Source: RGIG4608 sp045651165
GTDB lineage: Bacteria; Bacillota; Clostridia; Oscillospirales; CAG-272
Length of the DNA: 22,575 bases
NCBI GenBank assembly: GCA_045651165.1
Contig: JAZRRX010000004.1
Location: forward strand, 1-22,575
Direction of reading: 5' to 3'
Shown: piece after piece, positions 9,501 to 15,829 of the stretch
How the letters are laid out: each line of letters opens with the position of its first letter
Position numbering within the stretch: the stretch's first letter is position 1
Position numbers and translations under genes: made by a program
The notes under the pieces: model-generated
Seen by the model: the letters and a program-made list of their open reading frames with translations, nothing else
Database searches by the model: none
Told to the model about the DNA's origin: nothing

Positions 9501-9669
9501 TTGCATCACACTCATTACAAGTTGTGTCACAAGCGTTATCGTAAACGTGTTCCTCGTGGGTGATATCCGTGGAATCTTCTTTTCTTGTGGGGGATACACA
9601 AGAGACGATTTGTATTCCAATCATCACCAAAATAAAGAGAAGAGCTAACAATTTTGTGCAAAACTTCAT
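3595..9669 (-). CDS. Giant Cys/His-repeat lipoprotein with C-terminal Hint domain
   Basis: A 2,024-residue exported protein. Residues 1-24 are a lipoprotein signal with lipobox IVSC (Cys24). Residues 41-172 are six 22-residue modules (HVYxNxCDxxCNxC). Residues about 173-1117 are some 20 longer modules, mostly Cys, then Cys-x2-Cys, then Gly-His. Residues about 1215-1400 read like a right-handed beta helix with Asn/Gly-rich turns. An EF-hand-like DLDGDGTNE lies near 1440. Ig-like beta-rich sequence follows. A Hint (hedgehog/intein) domain starts at Cys1793 (CVTPDTLITLADG), with His1864 in YEHGFW and YFVNGMLSM near 1930, then a tail of about 90 residues. It is probably anchored outside the membrane. 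I recall this combination from gut Clostridia; its function is unknown. Adhesion, metal binding or self-cleavage are guesses. AGGAG-like sequence precedes the ATG. Confidence 0.85.
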   Translation of the reverse strand: MKFCTKLLALLFILVMIGIQIVSCVSPTRKEDSTDITHEEHVYDNACDTTCNECDATREVGNHVYTNNCDVDCNLCGEERTPEDHVYDNACDTTCNECDTPREVGNHVYTNNCDVDCNVCGEERTPENHVYDNACDTTCNECGTTRQVGNHVYTNNCDVDCNVCGSTRTITHDPAVAVHENRVEASCTKAGSYDIVVYCSICNEEISRKSVTINAPGHTYDAVVTSPDCVNGGYTTYTCKVCNDSYIANHTNNLGHTAGQTVVENNVDPNCVNNGSYDNVVYCTVCKTELSREKATVPAKGHTDGQVVVENNKAPTCTVTGSYDNVTYCTVCGVETSRETITVNAPGHKYDAVVTEPDCVNGGYTTYTCKVCKDSYVSNYTDKLGHTEVIDKAVAPTCTTTGLTEGKHCSVCKEVLVAQTVVTAKGHDYNSVVTKPTCTTDGYTTHTCSRCGDTYKDSTVNALGHTSKPAVEENRVESTCTKKGYYDKVFYCSTCGAEVNRVIVEIAEKGHDYDTEVTDPTCTTGGYTTYTCHCGHSYVADHTDKLGHTASQTVVENNVDPDCVNNGSYDNVTYCTVCKVELSREKVTVPAKGHRYNSVVTKPTCTAAGYTTYTCTVCNHSYIADEVAELGHDYDTEVTDPTCTTGGYTTYTCHCGDSYVDNYTESIGHSYSGAETQAPTCTVPGVKTYTCSNCGDAYTEEINALGHNEITHEAKAPTCTEIGYDAYVTCSRCDYTTYVEKGALGHADKENDHVCDNNCGVAQGTHAENDSHTCDYCGTANAEWICRGGNATCSSKAICEVCGNEYGELLDHVYKNACDTDCDECGAERTIEHTAGKAVEENRKESTCSAEGSYDSVVYCSVCSVELSRDTKTIEKLPHTEKVDAAVAATCTSTGLTEGKHCSVCDEILVAQTVTEKLSHTAGAVVVENNVDATCTVHGSYDNVTYCTVCGTETNRETVTVDAPGHTSGNAVEENRVESTCTTQGSYDKVFYCTKCETKISSVTITLNFKEHSYNSVVKNPTCTEDGYTTYTCTVCEYSYVADQKASLGHNMIIDKEAVKPTCTASGLTEASHCSRCDHKVEQEVVTQTGHQWADATCTAPKTCSACKTTEGEALKHIENKFTGDFLYRVGNKNAVQLSSLFNVGKHTVTISGNTVAGDASVKINGNSLQFTGTGVVKVTLSSNSACNECDIELTLEVVDALNATSATSATKNNVVLLNNCEFGSLEVSGGYTLFGNGFTMTCTSDSAALDMGYAFVNLDNGTLDNVQIVCPNFDYAVLYKSNMTESGNRSETTDKTRYYNVKSGVMVSGNSQILNSRISGARAAVNVTGGNCLIDNSRIEGGAVASLLVGSANSVTLRDVTLVQKPTVSTHDSSKTLMGFSVLFICDADGNAAPITIEGTLVQNAWVNETDKKYVPSAGQSIINTVLGKTDYLHDLDGDGTNESLNLGFAYMPESLTSKVNATTITDNRTNKADIPYDYTDISILAGKTYVYSYKNTNGTDDSYKNLKDYEPNKQGDIITVNYSDSNSGLEFGKSYGTDGWVYELNVDLDKVPGYKLDFSKLSMVVNCVSVTDYKVNGGSKPSTVAVTAGGVTYTLTATIDGKEYTATLKVTGTETSKESPSIVSTNYQSGLCVAASAGGNWHGAAPALEGIVIKYWSVAEGKYIELDLGEITISGKGKLNGTNTTWTYTPANDDYTITLTGGQVHSSNKVDAMPVGVDGTLYFVPANSNGLVKTGNSARTIPVSYTFKDNNGGAVLSFSHTWSVTENKDEQYKYSDFCSGTLTKLEDSSSCVTPDTLITLADGTQIRMDEVTGDEMFLVWNMETGKFDVAPLMFMDAEYEAECEVIYLVFSDGTEVKVIYEHGFWDYDLNRYVYLDANAADYIGHTFAKQNGDTLERVQLVDVVINTEVTTAWSPVTVGHLCYFVNGMLSMPGGVGGLFNFFEVDPETMTYDYEQMEKDIETYGLFTYEELNEICPLSEDMFYAANGAYLKVSIGKGNLTIEELKYMINRYNIYLSLNLLNN
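6319..9153 (-). repeat. About 20 Cys/His protein modules (long type)
   Basis: Coding repeats for residues about 173-1117. Two alternating forms are seen: one of about 45 residues (ENNVDPxC...GSYDNVxYCTVC...SRE...GH) and one of about 37 (VVTxPTC...GYTTYTCxVC...LGH). Each typical module has three Cys and one conserved His. Two modules have lost residues so that the C-x2-C becomes CHC. The modules are similar but not identical, which suggests old duplication with later change. Confidence 0.8.
9154..9549 (-). repeat. Six 66-bp coding repeats (short Cys/His modules)
   Basis: Six tandem 22-codon modules, arranged as three near-identical 132-bp pairs (HVYDNACD... then HVYTNNCD...). DNA identity is high, so this stretch is likely to vary in copy number between strains and to be hard to assemble. 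Confidence 0.85.
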
Positions 9670-9738
9670 TCGTTTTTCTCCTTTAAAATAAAAATAAATA
9701 AAGATAATGATAAAAAAATTAAATTGCCATACAAATCA

Positions 9739-9767
9739 ATTATATCATACATTATAAATAAATGCAA
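9739..9767 (-). promoter_or_regulatory. Likely promoter of the Hint lipoprotein gene
   Basis: Minus-strand TTGCAT (9762-9767), a 17-base spacer and TATAAT (9739-9744). An overlapping choice is TTGACA with TATAAT at 19 bases just upstream (TTGACA near 9774-9779). Either would give a leader of roughly 60-75 bases. Confidence 0.6.
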
Positions 9768-9793
9768 GCATTTTTTGTCAAATAAAATTTCGA

Positions 9794-9831
9794 CAAAAAA
9801 CACCCCTCTTTTTTGGGAGGAGTGTTTTTTA
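9794..9831 (-). terminator. Terminator of the MFS gene
   Basis: AAAAACAC.CCTC and its near-complement form a stem with one G-T pair and a T tract on the minus strand, just past the MFS stop codon. A and T tracts flank both sides, so it could also work in the other direction. Confidence 0.85.
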
Positions 9832-9836
9832 TTGAT

Positions 9837-11054
9837 TTATGTATTTTCTAAAATAAATGATTTTGTTTGTGAGTTAAAGCAAAGATAGAGCATTGGCGCA
9901 AGAGAAATGAGTGATCCTAGGGCAAACAAAATGTATAGTGGGAAAAATTCTCCCAAAAATCCATATATAAGTGCCGATAAAGCACAGCCACCGACACAGG
10001 CGGCATTGAAAAAACCAAGAACTGCGCCACGATTTTCTTCGGGTAAAGCAAGCATAAATGAAGCGTTGAAAACTGTATTACCTGCACAGTTAAGGAATGA
10101 TCCTAAAAAAGCAAAAATACACAATGGTATAAATTCAGTTGAAAGATAAGTGAGCATCATGCAGACTACCGAAGACGAAAAACCAACCGCCATTATCCAA
10201 AATCTAATTTTTGAATTGAATTTAAATATACCGAGAATAATGACACAAGCGAGTGATCCAACGGTGAATACCGACATCAGCAAACCATACTGTTCAACTC
10301 CAAATCCTTTCTCCAAGATGAAGGGAAGGGCAAGTGAAAACGCGCCTGCCGAAAGCAAATTCAATATTATGGCGCAGGGAATAAAGATACGAAGGCAAGG
10401 GTGTTTAAAGATTGTTTTGATAGCCGTTTTACTATCTTGCAAAACGCCCTTTACTGTTACTTTTTCTCCTTGTCGAGCCGTTTTGGGAACTGAAATTAAT
10501 AATTCTGAAGCCGCAGAATAGAGATTACTGCATCCGTTGATGATAATAACGAGGGGAACACCTAAAAACGCAACTACTGCACCACTCAATGCAGTTCCAA
10601 CCATATTGATTGCCGAAGCGCCGCCCGAAAACAATGACTGACCGCGCACCATATCATCACGCGGAATAATATCAATGAGAACTGTGTTTGAAGCGGGCTG
10701 ATAAAAAACACCACCAAGCGCAGCAAGAAAAGCTGCTATAAGGACAATGGGAACGCTCAATTTATTTGCAAAAGCAAGTATGCCAACAGTTATCATAAGA
10801 ACACCTTGAAATGCATCACCTATGACAAGCACCCATTTTCGATTTAATTTATCGACTATGGTTCCGCTAAAAGGCGCCAAGAACATTGTTACAAACATTG
10901 AGATAGAGGACATAATTCCCATCAAACTATTTGAACCTGTTTGCTGGTATACCCAATATCCAATTGCAACACTGTACATCAAGTCACCTATCAAGCTGAC
11001 TGCAGCACCTTGTAGAAGTAATATAAAGTTTTTATTCCATAATTTTTTTACCAT
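9837..11054 (-). CDS. MFS transporter, drug-exporter type (MFS_3)
   Basis: A 405-residue protein with about 12 hydrophobic helices. It has the N-terminal pattern FILLLQGAAVSLIGDLMYSVAIGYWVYQ, the loop 2-3 motif GTIVDKLNRKWVL (motif A), and PASNTVLIDIIPRDDMVRGQS, all typical of the MFS_3 group that includes macrolide and siderophore exporters (MefA/EntS-like). It should be a proton-driven exporter at the cytoplasmic membrane. The substrate cannot be read from the sequence. AAAGGAG lies 9 bases before the ATG. It stands alone, with its own promoter and terminator, and has palindromic DNA in the leader that suggests regulation. Confidence 0.85.
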   Translation of the reverse strand: MVKKLWNKNFILLLQGAAVSLIGDLMYSVAIGYWVYQQTGSNSLMGIMSSISMFVTMFLAPFSGTIVDKLNRKWVLVIGDAFQGVLMITVGILAFANKLSVPIVLIAAFLAALGGVFYQPASNTVLIDIIPRDDMVRGQSLFSGGASAINMVGTALSGAVVAFLGVPLVIIINGCSNLYSAASELLISVPKTARQGEKVTVKGVLQDSKTAIKTIFKHPCLRIFIPCAIILNLLSAGAFSLALPFILEKGFGVEQYGLLMSVFTVGSLACVIILGIFKFNSKIRFWIMAVGFSSSVVCMMLTYLSTEFIPLCIFAFLGSFLNCAGNTVFNASFMLALPEENRGAVLGFFNAACVGGCALSALIYGFLGEFFPLYILFALGSLISLAPMLYLCFNSQTKSFILENT

Positions 11055-11071
11055 AAAATATCTCCTTTAAC

Positions 11072-11092
11072 TTTTACTACATTATAGTAAAA
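11072..11092. promoter_or_regulatory. Inverted repeat in the MFS gene leader
   Basis: TTTTACTA (11072-11079) and TAGTAAAA (11085-11092) are perfect complements separated by five bases. It lies between the promoter and the ribosome binding site, as an operator or RNA hairpin would. The octamer ATTGGTTG also occurs twice nearby (11097-11104 and 11146-11153) as a direct repeat. Confidence 0.5.
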
Positions 11093-11160
11093 AGTGATTG
11101 GTTGCACCATACATTTTAATATTCAAATTTTAGCACAAAGCAACTATTGGTTGTATTTCT

Positions 11161-11189
11161 ATTATAACACAAAAAACTAGTATTTTCAA
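11161..11189 (-). promoter_or_regulatory. MFS gene promoter
   Basis: Minus-strand TTGAAA (11184-11189), 17-base spacer, TATAAT (11161-11166). Predicted leader about 100 bases. Confidence 0.8.
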
Positions 11190-11236
11190 CATGTTATAGG
11201 GATTTTACGATGCAAAAATTATACGTGTGGGGGTGA

Positions 11237-11781
11237 AGTACCACTCCCTCCGCGGAGGTCGTTCGGCAATTCAAAATCTACTCTCAAGGATAAAACAAAA
11301 AGCACACCGAGTGGTGTGCTTTGGTTTTATGGTTGCGGGGGTGGGATTTTTCATTGCACACTCGAAAATATAGTCGTCTCGGGCGCGTACTGAAGTACAC
11401 ACCCGACACTCCTTATTTTCTCCCATCTCGTTCTCCCTTTATCTGCCACAGGCAGCGGTCGAACTCAATGCTCACTCCCTCCTCCGCCGGTCGTGGATTC
11501 AAACTCACCCAACAAAAAGAAAAAACCAACCACAAGGGTTGGTTTTCTTTTTGGTTGCGGGGGTGGGATTTTTCATTGCCCACTCGCGTCGCATAGTCGT
11601 CTTGCTTCGTGAATAATTCACTCGCAACACTCCTTGCTTTGGCTCCTTCGCTTCGAAAAAACATCACACTGTGATGTTTTTACTTGCTCACCCACTCCCT
11701 CCGCGGAGGTCGTTCGGCAATTCAAAATCTACTCTCAAGGATAAAACAAAAAGCACACCGAGTGGTGTGCTTTTTGTTTTA

Positions 11782-11801
<20 letters not shown>
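11237..11801. repeat. Tandem noncoding units derived in part from tRNA-fMet
   Basis: The 20-base 3' end of the initiator tRNA, TGGTTGCGGGGGTGGGATTT on the plus strand, occurs at 11330, 11552 and (in the real tRNA) 11782, so the units are 222 and 230 bp long. Each copy is preceded by a terminator-like hairpin (near 11297, 11515 and 11748). The first two copies continue with TTTTCATTGC.CACTCG instead of tRNA. An almost perfect direct repeat of about 80 bp, starting CTCCCTCCGCGGAGGTCG, lies at about 11244-11322 and 11694-11772. No believable gene lies in 11190-11781; the ORFs there are low-complexity readings of the repeat. Confidence 0.8.
11741..11781 (-). terminator. Terminator of the tRNA-Leu/fMet unit
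   Basis: Minus strand: AAAAAGCACACC, loop of 4, complement, then T-rich sequence, starting one base past the CCA of tRNA-fMet. It is duplicated in the repeat unit at about 11297-11320. Confidence 0.85.
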
Positions 11802-11859
<58 letters not shown>

Positions 11860-11876
11860 ATACTGGTAATTAAGTG

Positions 11877-11965
11877 TGGTGCCGGGAACGGGAATCGAAC
11901 CCGTACGGTACTTTCGTACCACGGGATTTTAAGTCCCGGGCGTCTGCCAATTTCGCCACCCCGGC
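11877..11965 (-). tRNA. tRNA-Leu (TAA)
   Basis: Class II tRNA of 89 bases with long variable arm (GGTAC/GTACC), anticodon loop CTTAAAA giving anticodon TAA for codon UUA, and encoded CCA. The acceptor stem GCCGGGG pairs with TCCCGGC. It is the first gene of the tRNA-Leu/fMet unit. Confidence 0.93.
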
Positions 11966-12009
11966 GGAATTGCATCGCCACGTTTGTGACCACTCTTAAT
12001 TGCTTGAAT

Positions 12010-12038
12010 AGTATAACATACAAAATCTCATTTGTCAA
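12010..12038 (-). promoter_or_regulatory. Promoter of the tRNA-Leu/fMet unit
   Basis: Minus-strand TTGACA (12033-12038), 17-base spacer, TATACT (12010-12015), about 45 bases upstream of tRNA-Leu. Confidence 0.85.
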
Positions 12039-12058
12039 CACCCTTTTTTGAAAAAATG

Positions 12059-12087
12059 TTGACTTTTTTTGTTTGAGGGGTTACAAT
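12059..12087 (+). promoter_or_regulatory. Promoter of the 307-residue gene and recG
   Basis: TTGACT (12059-12064), 17-base spacer, TACAAT (12082-12087). It is back to back with the tRNA promoter, about 20 bases apart. Predicted start near 12094 gives a leader of about 35 bases. Confidence 0.75.
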
Positions 12088-12128
12088 AGTATATAACTAA
12101 TAATATTATACGTGGAATTTCTAGATTT

Positions 12129-13052
12129 ATGCTTAAAAATTTTAATCCAATCTTACAAGATTTACCTATATTATTTAATGAAGATATTTATTTGTTTACC
12201 GATTCTGGCAAGGTGTTGACGAGCAGACAAAAAGGGCAAGCATTGGATGATATCTTCTCCCTTATCGACCACAACGAACTTTCATTTGTTCGCGACAATA
12301 TGTTTTTTGTGGGTTTGCATCCGCTTTTGCTTGTTGATTCGAGAATAGGACCGATATTTATTGATGATTCACTTTTTTCAAGTTATCGATTGCTTATCGC
12401 AATAGTTCCTCATTTTAGCAGAGATGAGGTTTTAACTATAGTAAAGGAAAGATTGTCTTCGATCGTATTATCAAGTCCCAACATGAAACTTGAGCTTGAG
12501 TGGGAACACAATATCTCACTTGATAACTCGCACGATGCGTTTGCCACAAGATTACTTGCAACGCACCGTGGTGCAAATTATTATCGTGTGCACGGCAAAA
12601 CCAATGGTGAAATTTCAATGATGATGAGCGAAATTGCTTATGATTTTTCGAGATTTTGTGGTTGCGAGCTTGAATTTAACATATATGGTGCAGGATTATT
12701 TGAAATGAAAAACAATCTCTGCATTGATTCATATATTTTTGCCCTGACGAGTCTATTGTTTTCTGCACGAAATTATTCTGCTAACATAAAAGCAAAGATG
12801 GACGTTTACTTTGAAGAAATGGGCATTTGTTTTGAACTTGGCTTTGAAGTTGCTGATGAATTTAAATCTCTTTCGCTTTTGCAAGAGGCAAAAGAATTGA
12901 AAAACTTTAAATTCAGGGCATCCTCGCGCCTATTTGATTGTGATTATTATCAAAATGAGAGAGCATTTGCGGTGCGTGGATATCCTTGGTTCAAGCATCC
13001 AAATTCTGCTGACCTTAAAGAAAACAGAAGAGAATTCATATATAATATATAA
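12129..13052 (+). CDS. Unknown 307-residue protein upstream of recG
   Basis: I do not recognise this family. There is no signal peptide and no clear membrane helix, so it is likely cytoplasmic. The C-terminal half (about residues 160-245) has a run of helical sequence, then IDSYIFALTSLLFSARNYS, then alternating beta-like segments (KAKMDVYFEEMGICFELGFEV). This is faintly like the N-box region of a histidine kinase ATPase domain, but the key Asn is Ser and no G boxes are seen, so it would not bind ATP in the usual way. The ATG has no good Shine-Dalgarno sequence, only a weak GTGGA 13 bases upstream. It is 29 bases before recG and probably shares its promoter. Real gene: likely. Function: unknown. 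Confidence 0.7.
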   Translation: MLKNFNPILQDLPILFNEDIYLFTDSGKVLTSRQKGQALDDIFSLIDHNELSFVRDNMFFVGLHPLLLVDSRIGPIFIDDSLFSSYRLLIAIVPHFSRDEVLTIVKERLSSIVLSSPNMKLELEWEHNISLDNSHDAFATRLLATHRGANYYRVHGKTNGEISMMMSEIAYDFSRFCGCELEFNIYGAGLFEMKNNLCIDSYIFALTSLLFSARNYSANIKAKMDVYFEEMGICFELGFEVADEFKSLSLLQEAKELKNFKFRASSRLFDCDYYQNERAFAVRGYPWFKHPNSADLKENRREFIYNI

Positions 13053-13081
13053 ATTGTAAAAAATCGAAAGGAGGAGTGGCT

Positions 13082-15208
13082 ATGGCAAATCTCGGTGATG
13101 CATCAGTAAAAGTGCTTTCGGGTGTCGGCCCCGCACGTGTAAAAGCATATTCTAAGATGGGAATAAATACGATTTACGATCTTATATATCATTTTCCGCG
13201 TGCGTATGAGAATCGTGGGGACATAAAGCTTTTATCCGAATGTGTTTCGGGTGATAAAGCGGCGTTTGAGATGGTAATTGGAACAGTTCCTAAAAAAACT
13301 ATGATCCGCCGTGGCATGACTCTTTTAAAATTTACTGCATTTGATGAGAGTAGCACTTGCGAGATAACTTTTTATAACCAAAATTATCTTGCAGATAAAT
13401 TTCCGTTGGGCGCGACCTTTAGATTTTACGGTCAAGTGGAAAAGGTAGGCAAGCGCTATAAAATGAATACCCCTGCCTATGAAATGGTGATTGAGGGTGA
13501 AGAATTAAAACCCTTGGTTCCTGTATATCCTCTTACAGAGGGAATAAGTAAAAACAGAATGGCTGCGGACATTGAGGCGGCTATGAACTTGTTATCCCCC
13601 GAGCTTGAGGATTATTTGCCGGATGATATTCGAAAAAAATATAGACTTTGCACGCTTCCTTTTGCATTACGCTCCATACATGATCCTACCGATTATGAAT
13701 GTGTGGCAAAGGCAAAAAGACGACTTGTTTTTGATGAATTTTTCACTTTTGCACTCGGTATGGCATTAAGTGGTCAAAAACGCAAGGAATATGGCGCACC
13801 TATTTGTGATAATAATGATATAAGTGAGCTTTTAGCTTCCTTCCCATACGAACTTACATCTGATCAAATGAAGGCAATTGGGGATATAAAGCGCGACATG
13901 GCAAAAGATACTCCTATGAGCCGAATACTTGTCGGTGATGTCGGTTGCGGAAAAACCGTGTGTGCTATGGCAGCTATGTATATCGCAGTAAAAAGTGGAC
14001 GACAAGCGGTGCTTATGGCTCCGACCGAGATACTTGCGCGCCAACATTATAGCGATATTGCTCCAATTTTTGAAAAACTTGGATTTAAAACAGAACTTTT
14101 GGTTGGATCTCTAACTGCATCGCAGAAAAAGAGAGTTAGAGCATCTATTTTCGAGGATGATGAATCCTTACGAGCAGATGTGGTGATAGGCACTCACGCG
14201 CTTATTGCTGAAGGAGTTGAGTTTGCATCTGCAGGTGTTCTTGTTACTGACGAGCAACATCGTTTTGGTGTGGCTCAGAGAGCAACGCTTTCTAAAAAAG
14301 GTGAACGAGCACACGTTCTTGTTATGAGCGCAACACCTATTCCACGTTCGCTTGCATTGATAATGTATGGTGACCTCGATCTTTCAAAAATAAATGAAAT
14401 GCCAAAAGGCAGACAAAGAGTGGATACGTTTGTGGTTGATGAAAATTATCGTCCACGCCTTAATGCTTTTATTGAAAAGCAAGTTACAGATGGGGGACAG
14501 GTATATATAGTTTGTCCATCGGTTGAGGAAAAGGAGATAGAGGAATCGGGTGAGATAACTTTAGCAGAATTTGGCACACAAAAAGAGGAGTTGCCACCAC
14601 TTAAAGCAGCGGTTCAATTTTCAGAGGAGCTTTCTAAAGCTTTGCCCAATTTGAATATAGCATTTCTTCACGGCAGAATGAAGGGAGTAGAGAAGGACGA
14701 GATAATGAAGCAATTTGCTCTTGGTAAAATTGATGTTCTTGTTTCTACTACGGTTATTGAGGTTGGCGTGAACGTTCCTTCTGCTACCTTGATGGTGGTT
14801 GAAAATGCAGAGCGCTTTGGCTTGGCACAACTCCATCAGCTTCGTGGACGAGTTGGACGCGGAAACAAAAAATCATATTGCGTACTTGTTTCTGATAGCC
14901 ATGGTGAAAATGCAAGAGAGCGTCTTGAAACTATGAAAAAGGAATACGATGGTTTTAAAATTGCAGAAAAAGACCTTGTTTTGAGAGGCCCTGGCGATTT
15001 TATCAAGGGTTCTAGTGATCCTTTGGTGCGTCAAAGCGGTGGACTCAAATTCAAACTTGCAGATATGAGTGAAGACTCGGGTGTTCTTTCTGATGCATAT
15101 GAGGCGGCAAGAGAACTGATTGATAAATCTCCCAATCTTTCGAATAATGAAAATTTGAGAAGAATGATTGCAAAGATGTTTTCAATTGACGCTTATTCAT
15201 TAAATTGA
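13082..15208 (+). CDS. recG: ATP-dependent DNA helicase RecG
   Basis: A 708-residue monomeric helicase that reverses stalled replication forks and moves Holliday junctions. Domains in order: N-terminal wedge with OB fold (about 1-230), then two RecA-like helicase domains. Seen motifs: Walker A GDVGCGKT near 284, DEQH (motif II) at 390, SATPIPRSL (motif III), and QLRGRVGRG (motif VI) near 585. The C-terminus has the RecG-typical LRGPGDFIKGSSDP. Length is close to the usual value of 680-700. ATG at 13082 is preferred to GTG at 13076 because AAAGGAGG at 13067-13074 is 7 bases from the ATG and only 1 from the GTG. It is the second gene of the operon. No obvious terminator follows within 150 bases. 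Confidence 0.96.
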   Translation: MANLGDASVKVLSGVGPARVKAYSKMGINTIYDLIYHFPRAYENRGDIKLLSECVSGDKAAFEMVIGTVPKKTMIRRGMTLLKFTAFDESSTCEITFYNQNYLADKFPLGATFRFYGQVEKVGKRYKMNTPAYEMVIEGEELKPLVPVYPLTEGISKNRMAADIEAAMNLLSPELEDYLPDDIRKKYRLCTLPFALRSIHDPTDYECVAKAKRRLVFDEFFTFALGMALSGQKRKEYGAPICDNNDISELLASFPYELTSDQMKAIGDIKRDMAKDTPMSRILVGDVGCGKTVCAMAAMYIAVKSGRQAVLMAPTEILARQHYSDIAPIFEKLGFKTELLVGSLTASQKKRVRASIFEDDESLRADVVIGTHALIAEGVEFASAGVLVTDEQHRFGVAQRATLSKKGERAHVLVMSATPIPRSLALIMYGDLDLSKINEMPKGRQRVDTFVVDENYRPRLNAFIEKQVTDGGQVYIVCPSVEEKEIEESGEITLAEFGTQKEELPPLKAAVQFSEELSKALPNLNIAFLHGRMKGVEKDEIMKQFALGKIDVLVSTTVIEVGVNVPSATLMVVENAERFGLAQLHQLRGRVGRGNKKSYCVLVSDSHGENARERLETMKKEYDGFKIAEKDLVLRGPGDFIKGSSDPLVRQSGGLKFKLADMSEDSGVLSDAYEAARELIDKSPNLSNNENLRRMIAKMFSIDAYSLN

Positions 15209-15331
15209 CGTCATAAAGACATCAAAATAGTAAATAAAAGGTGAATGCCCCCCAATTTTTTGAATTATATGCGAAAAAAATAAAAAAATATGTTTTATTC
15301 ACAATTTATTAACAAATGGGTGGTATTATAG

Positions 15332-15353
15332 AAATGTTGACAAGTCAACATTT
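15332..15353. promoter_or_regulatory. Perfect palindrome, probable MarR operator
   Basis: AAATGTTGAC (15332-15341) and GTCAACATTT (15344-15353) are perfect 10-base arms separated by AA. It lies just downstream of a likely -10 box (TATTAT, 15324-15329) and next to the ribosome binding site GGAGGG of the MarR gene. This is the usual place for an auto-repressor. A matching -35 box is not clear. Confidence 0.75.
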
Positions 15354-15364
15354 GGAGGGTCTCT

Positions 15365-15817
15365 ATGGATACTGAAAGATTTTTGATATTTTATCAAAGC
15401 TTAGAAGGGGTACTCAAAGATATTAAGAAAAAAGAAAGATCCTATATGAGCGAATACGGATTGCGCTCGGTTCATATGGGGTGCTTGCTCAGGATAAAGC
15501 AAAGCGAAAAGGGAATGACTATAACCCAACTTGCAAAAGCTAGTAATACTGATAAAGCATTAATATCAAGGGTTATCAAGGAGCTTACTAAAGATGGTTT
15601 TGTTACAACTAAAACCGTCGGAGAAGATAAAAGTTATAACAAGAAATATCATCTCACCGAAAAGGGAGAAAATATTGCATCCGATATAAATGAAGATATG
15701 AGTCATTATATGGCTCAAGCAAGAGTTGGTATTCCTGAGGGGGATATGTTGAAGTTTTATGAAACTTTAGCTATACTCTCAAACAATATTTCATTGATTG
15801 CAGATAGCAACAAATAA
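15365..15817 (+). CDS. MarR-family transcriptional regulator
   Basis: 150 residues, usual length for the family. Layout: N-terminal helices (1-40), winged helix-turn-helix (about 45-105) with MTITQLAKASNTDKALISRVIKELTKDGFVTTK, wing YHLTEKGENIA, and C-terminal dimerisation helices. It should bind DNA as a dimer, with loss of binding on ligand. The palindrome 12 bases upstream is the obvious target, so it probably represses itself and the ligase gene 12 bases downstream. Because its partner is an acyl-CoA synthetase-like enzyme, a fatty acid or acyl-CoA may be the signal (inferred). GGAGGG precedes the ATG by 6 bases. Confidence 0.88.
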   Translation: MDTERFLIFYQSLEGVLKDIKKKERSYMSEYGLRSVHMGCLLRIKQSEKGMTITQLAKASNTDKALISRVIKELTKDGFVTTKTVGEDKSYNKKYHLTEKGENIASDINEDMSHYMAQARVGIPEGDMLKFYETLAILSNNISLIADSNK

Positions 15818-15829
15818 AAGGAGATTATT

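Noticed and set aside
9154..9549. CRISPR array, suggested by regular spacing
   Set aside because: The repeats are in frame, encode Cys/His modules, and the intervals are themselves repeated rather than unique spacers; no cas genes.
9162..9648. Long plus-strand ORFs opposite the lipoprotein repeats
   Set aside because: They are antisense shadows of the Cys/His repeats, in which periodic codon use avoids stops in the other frames; composition is implausible for a protein.
11334..11352. Separate tRNA genes at the two copies of the tRNA-fMet 3' end (also near 11556)
   Set aside because: Only about 20 bases match; the D and anticodon arms are missing, so these are fragments.
11321..11667. ORFs of 91 and 84 codons on both strands in the repeat array
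   Set aside because: They read through tRNA-derived repeats and hairpins, have no ribosome binding site, and their amino-acid content follows the repeat.
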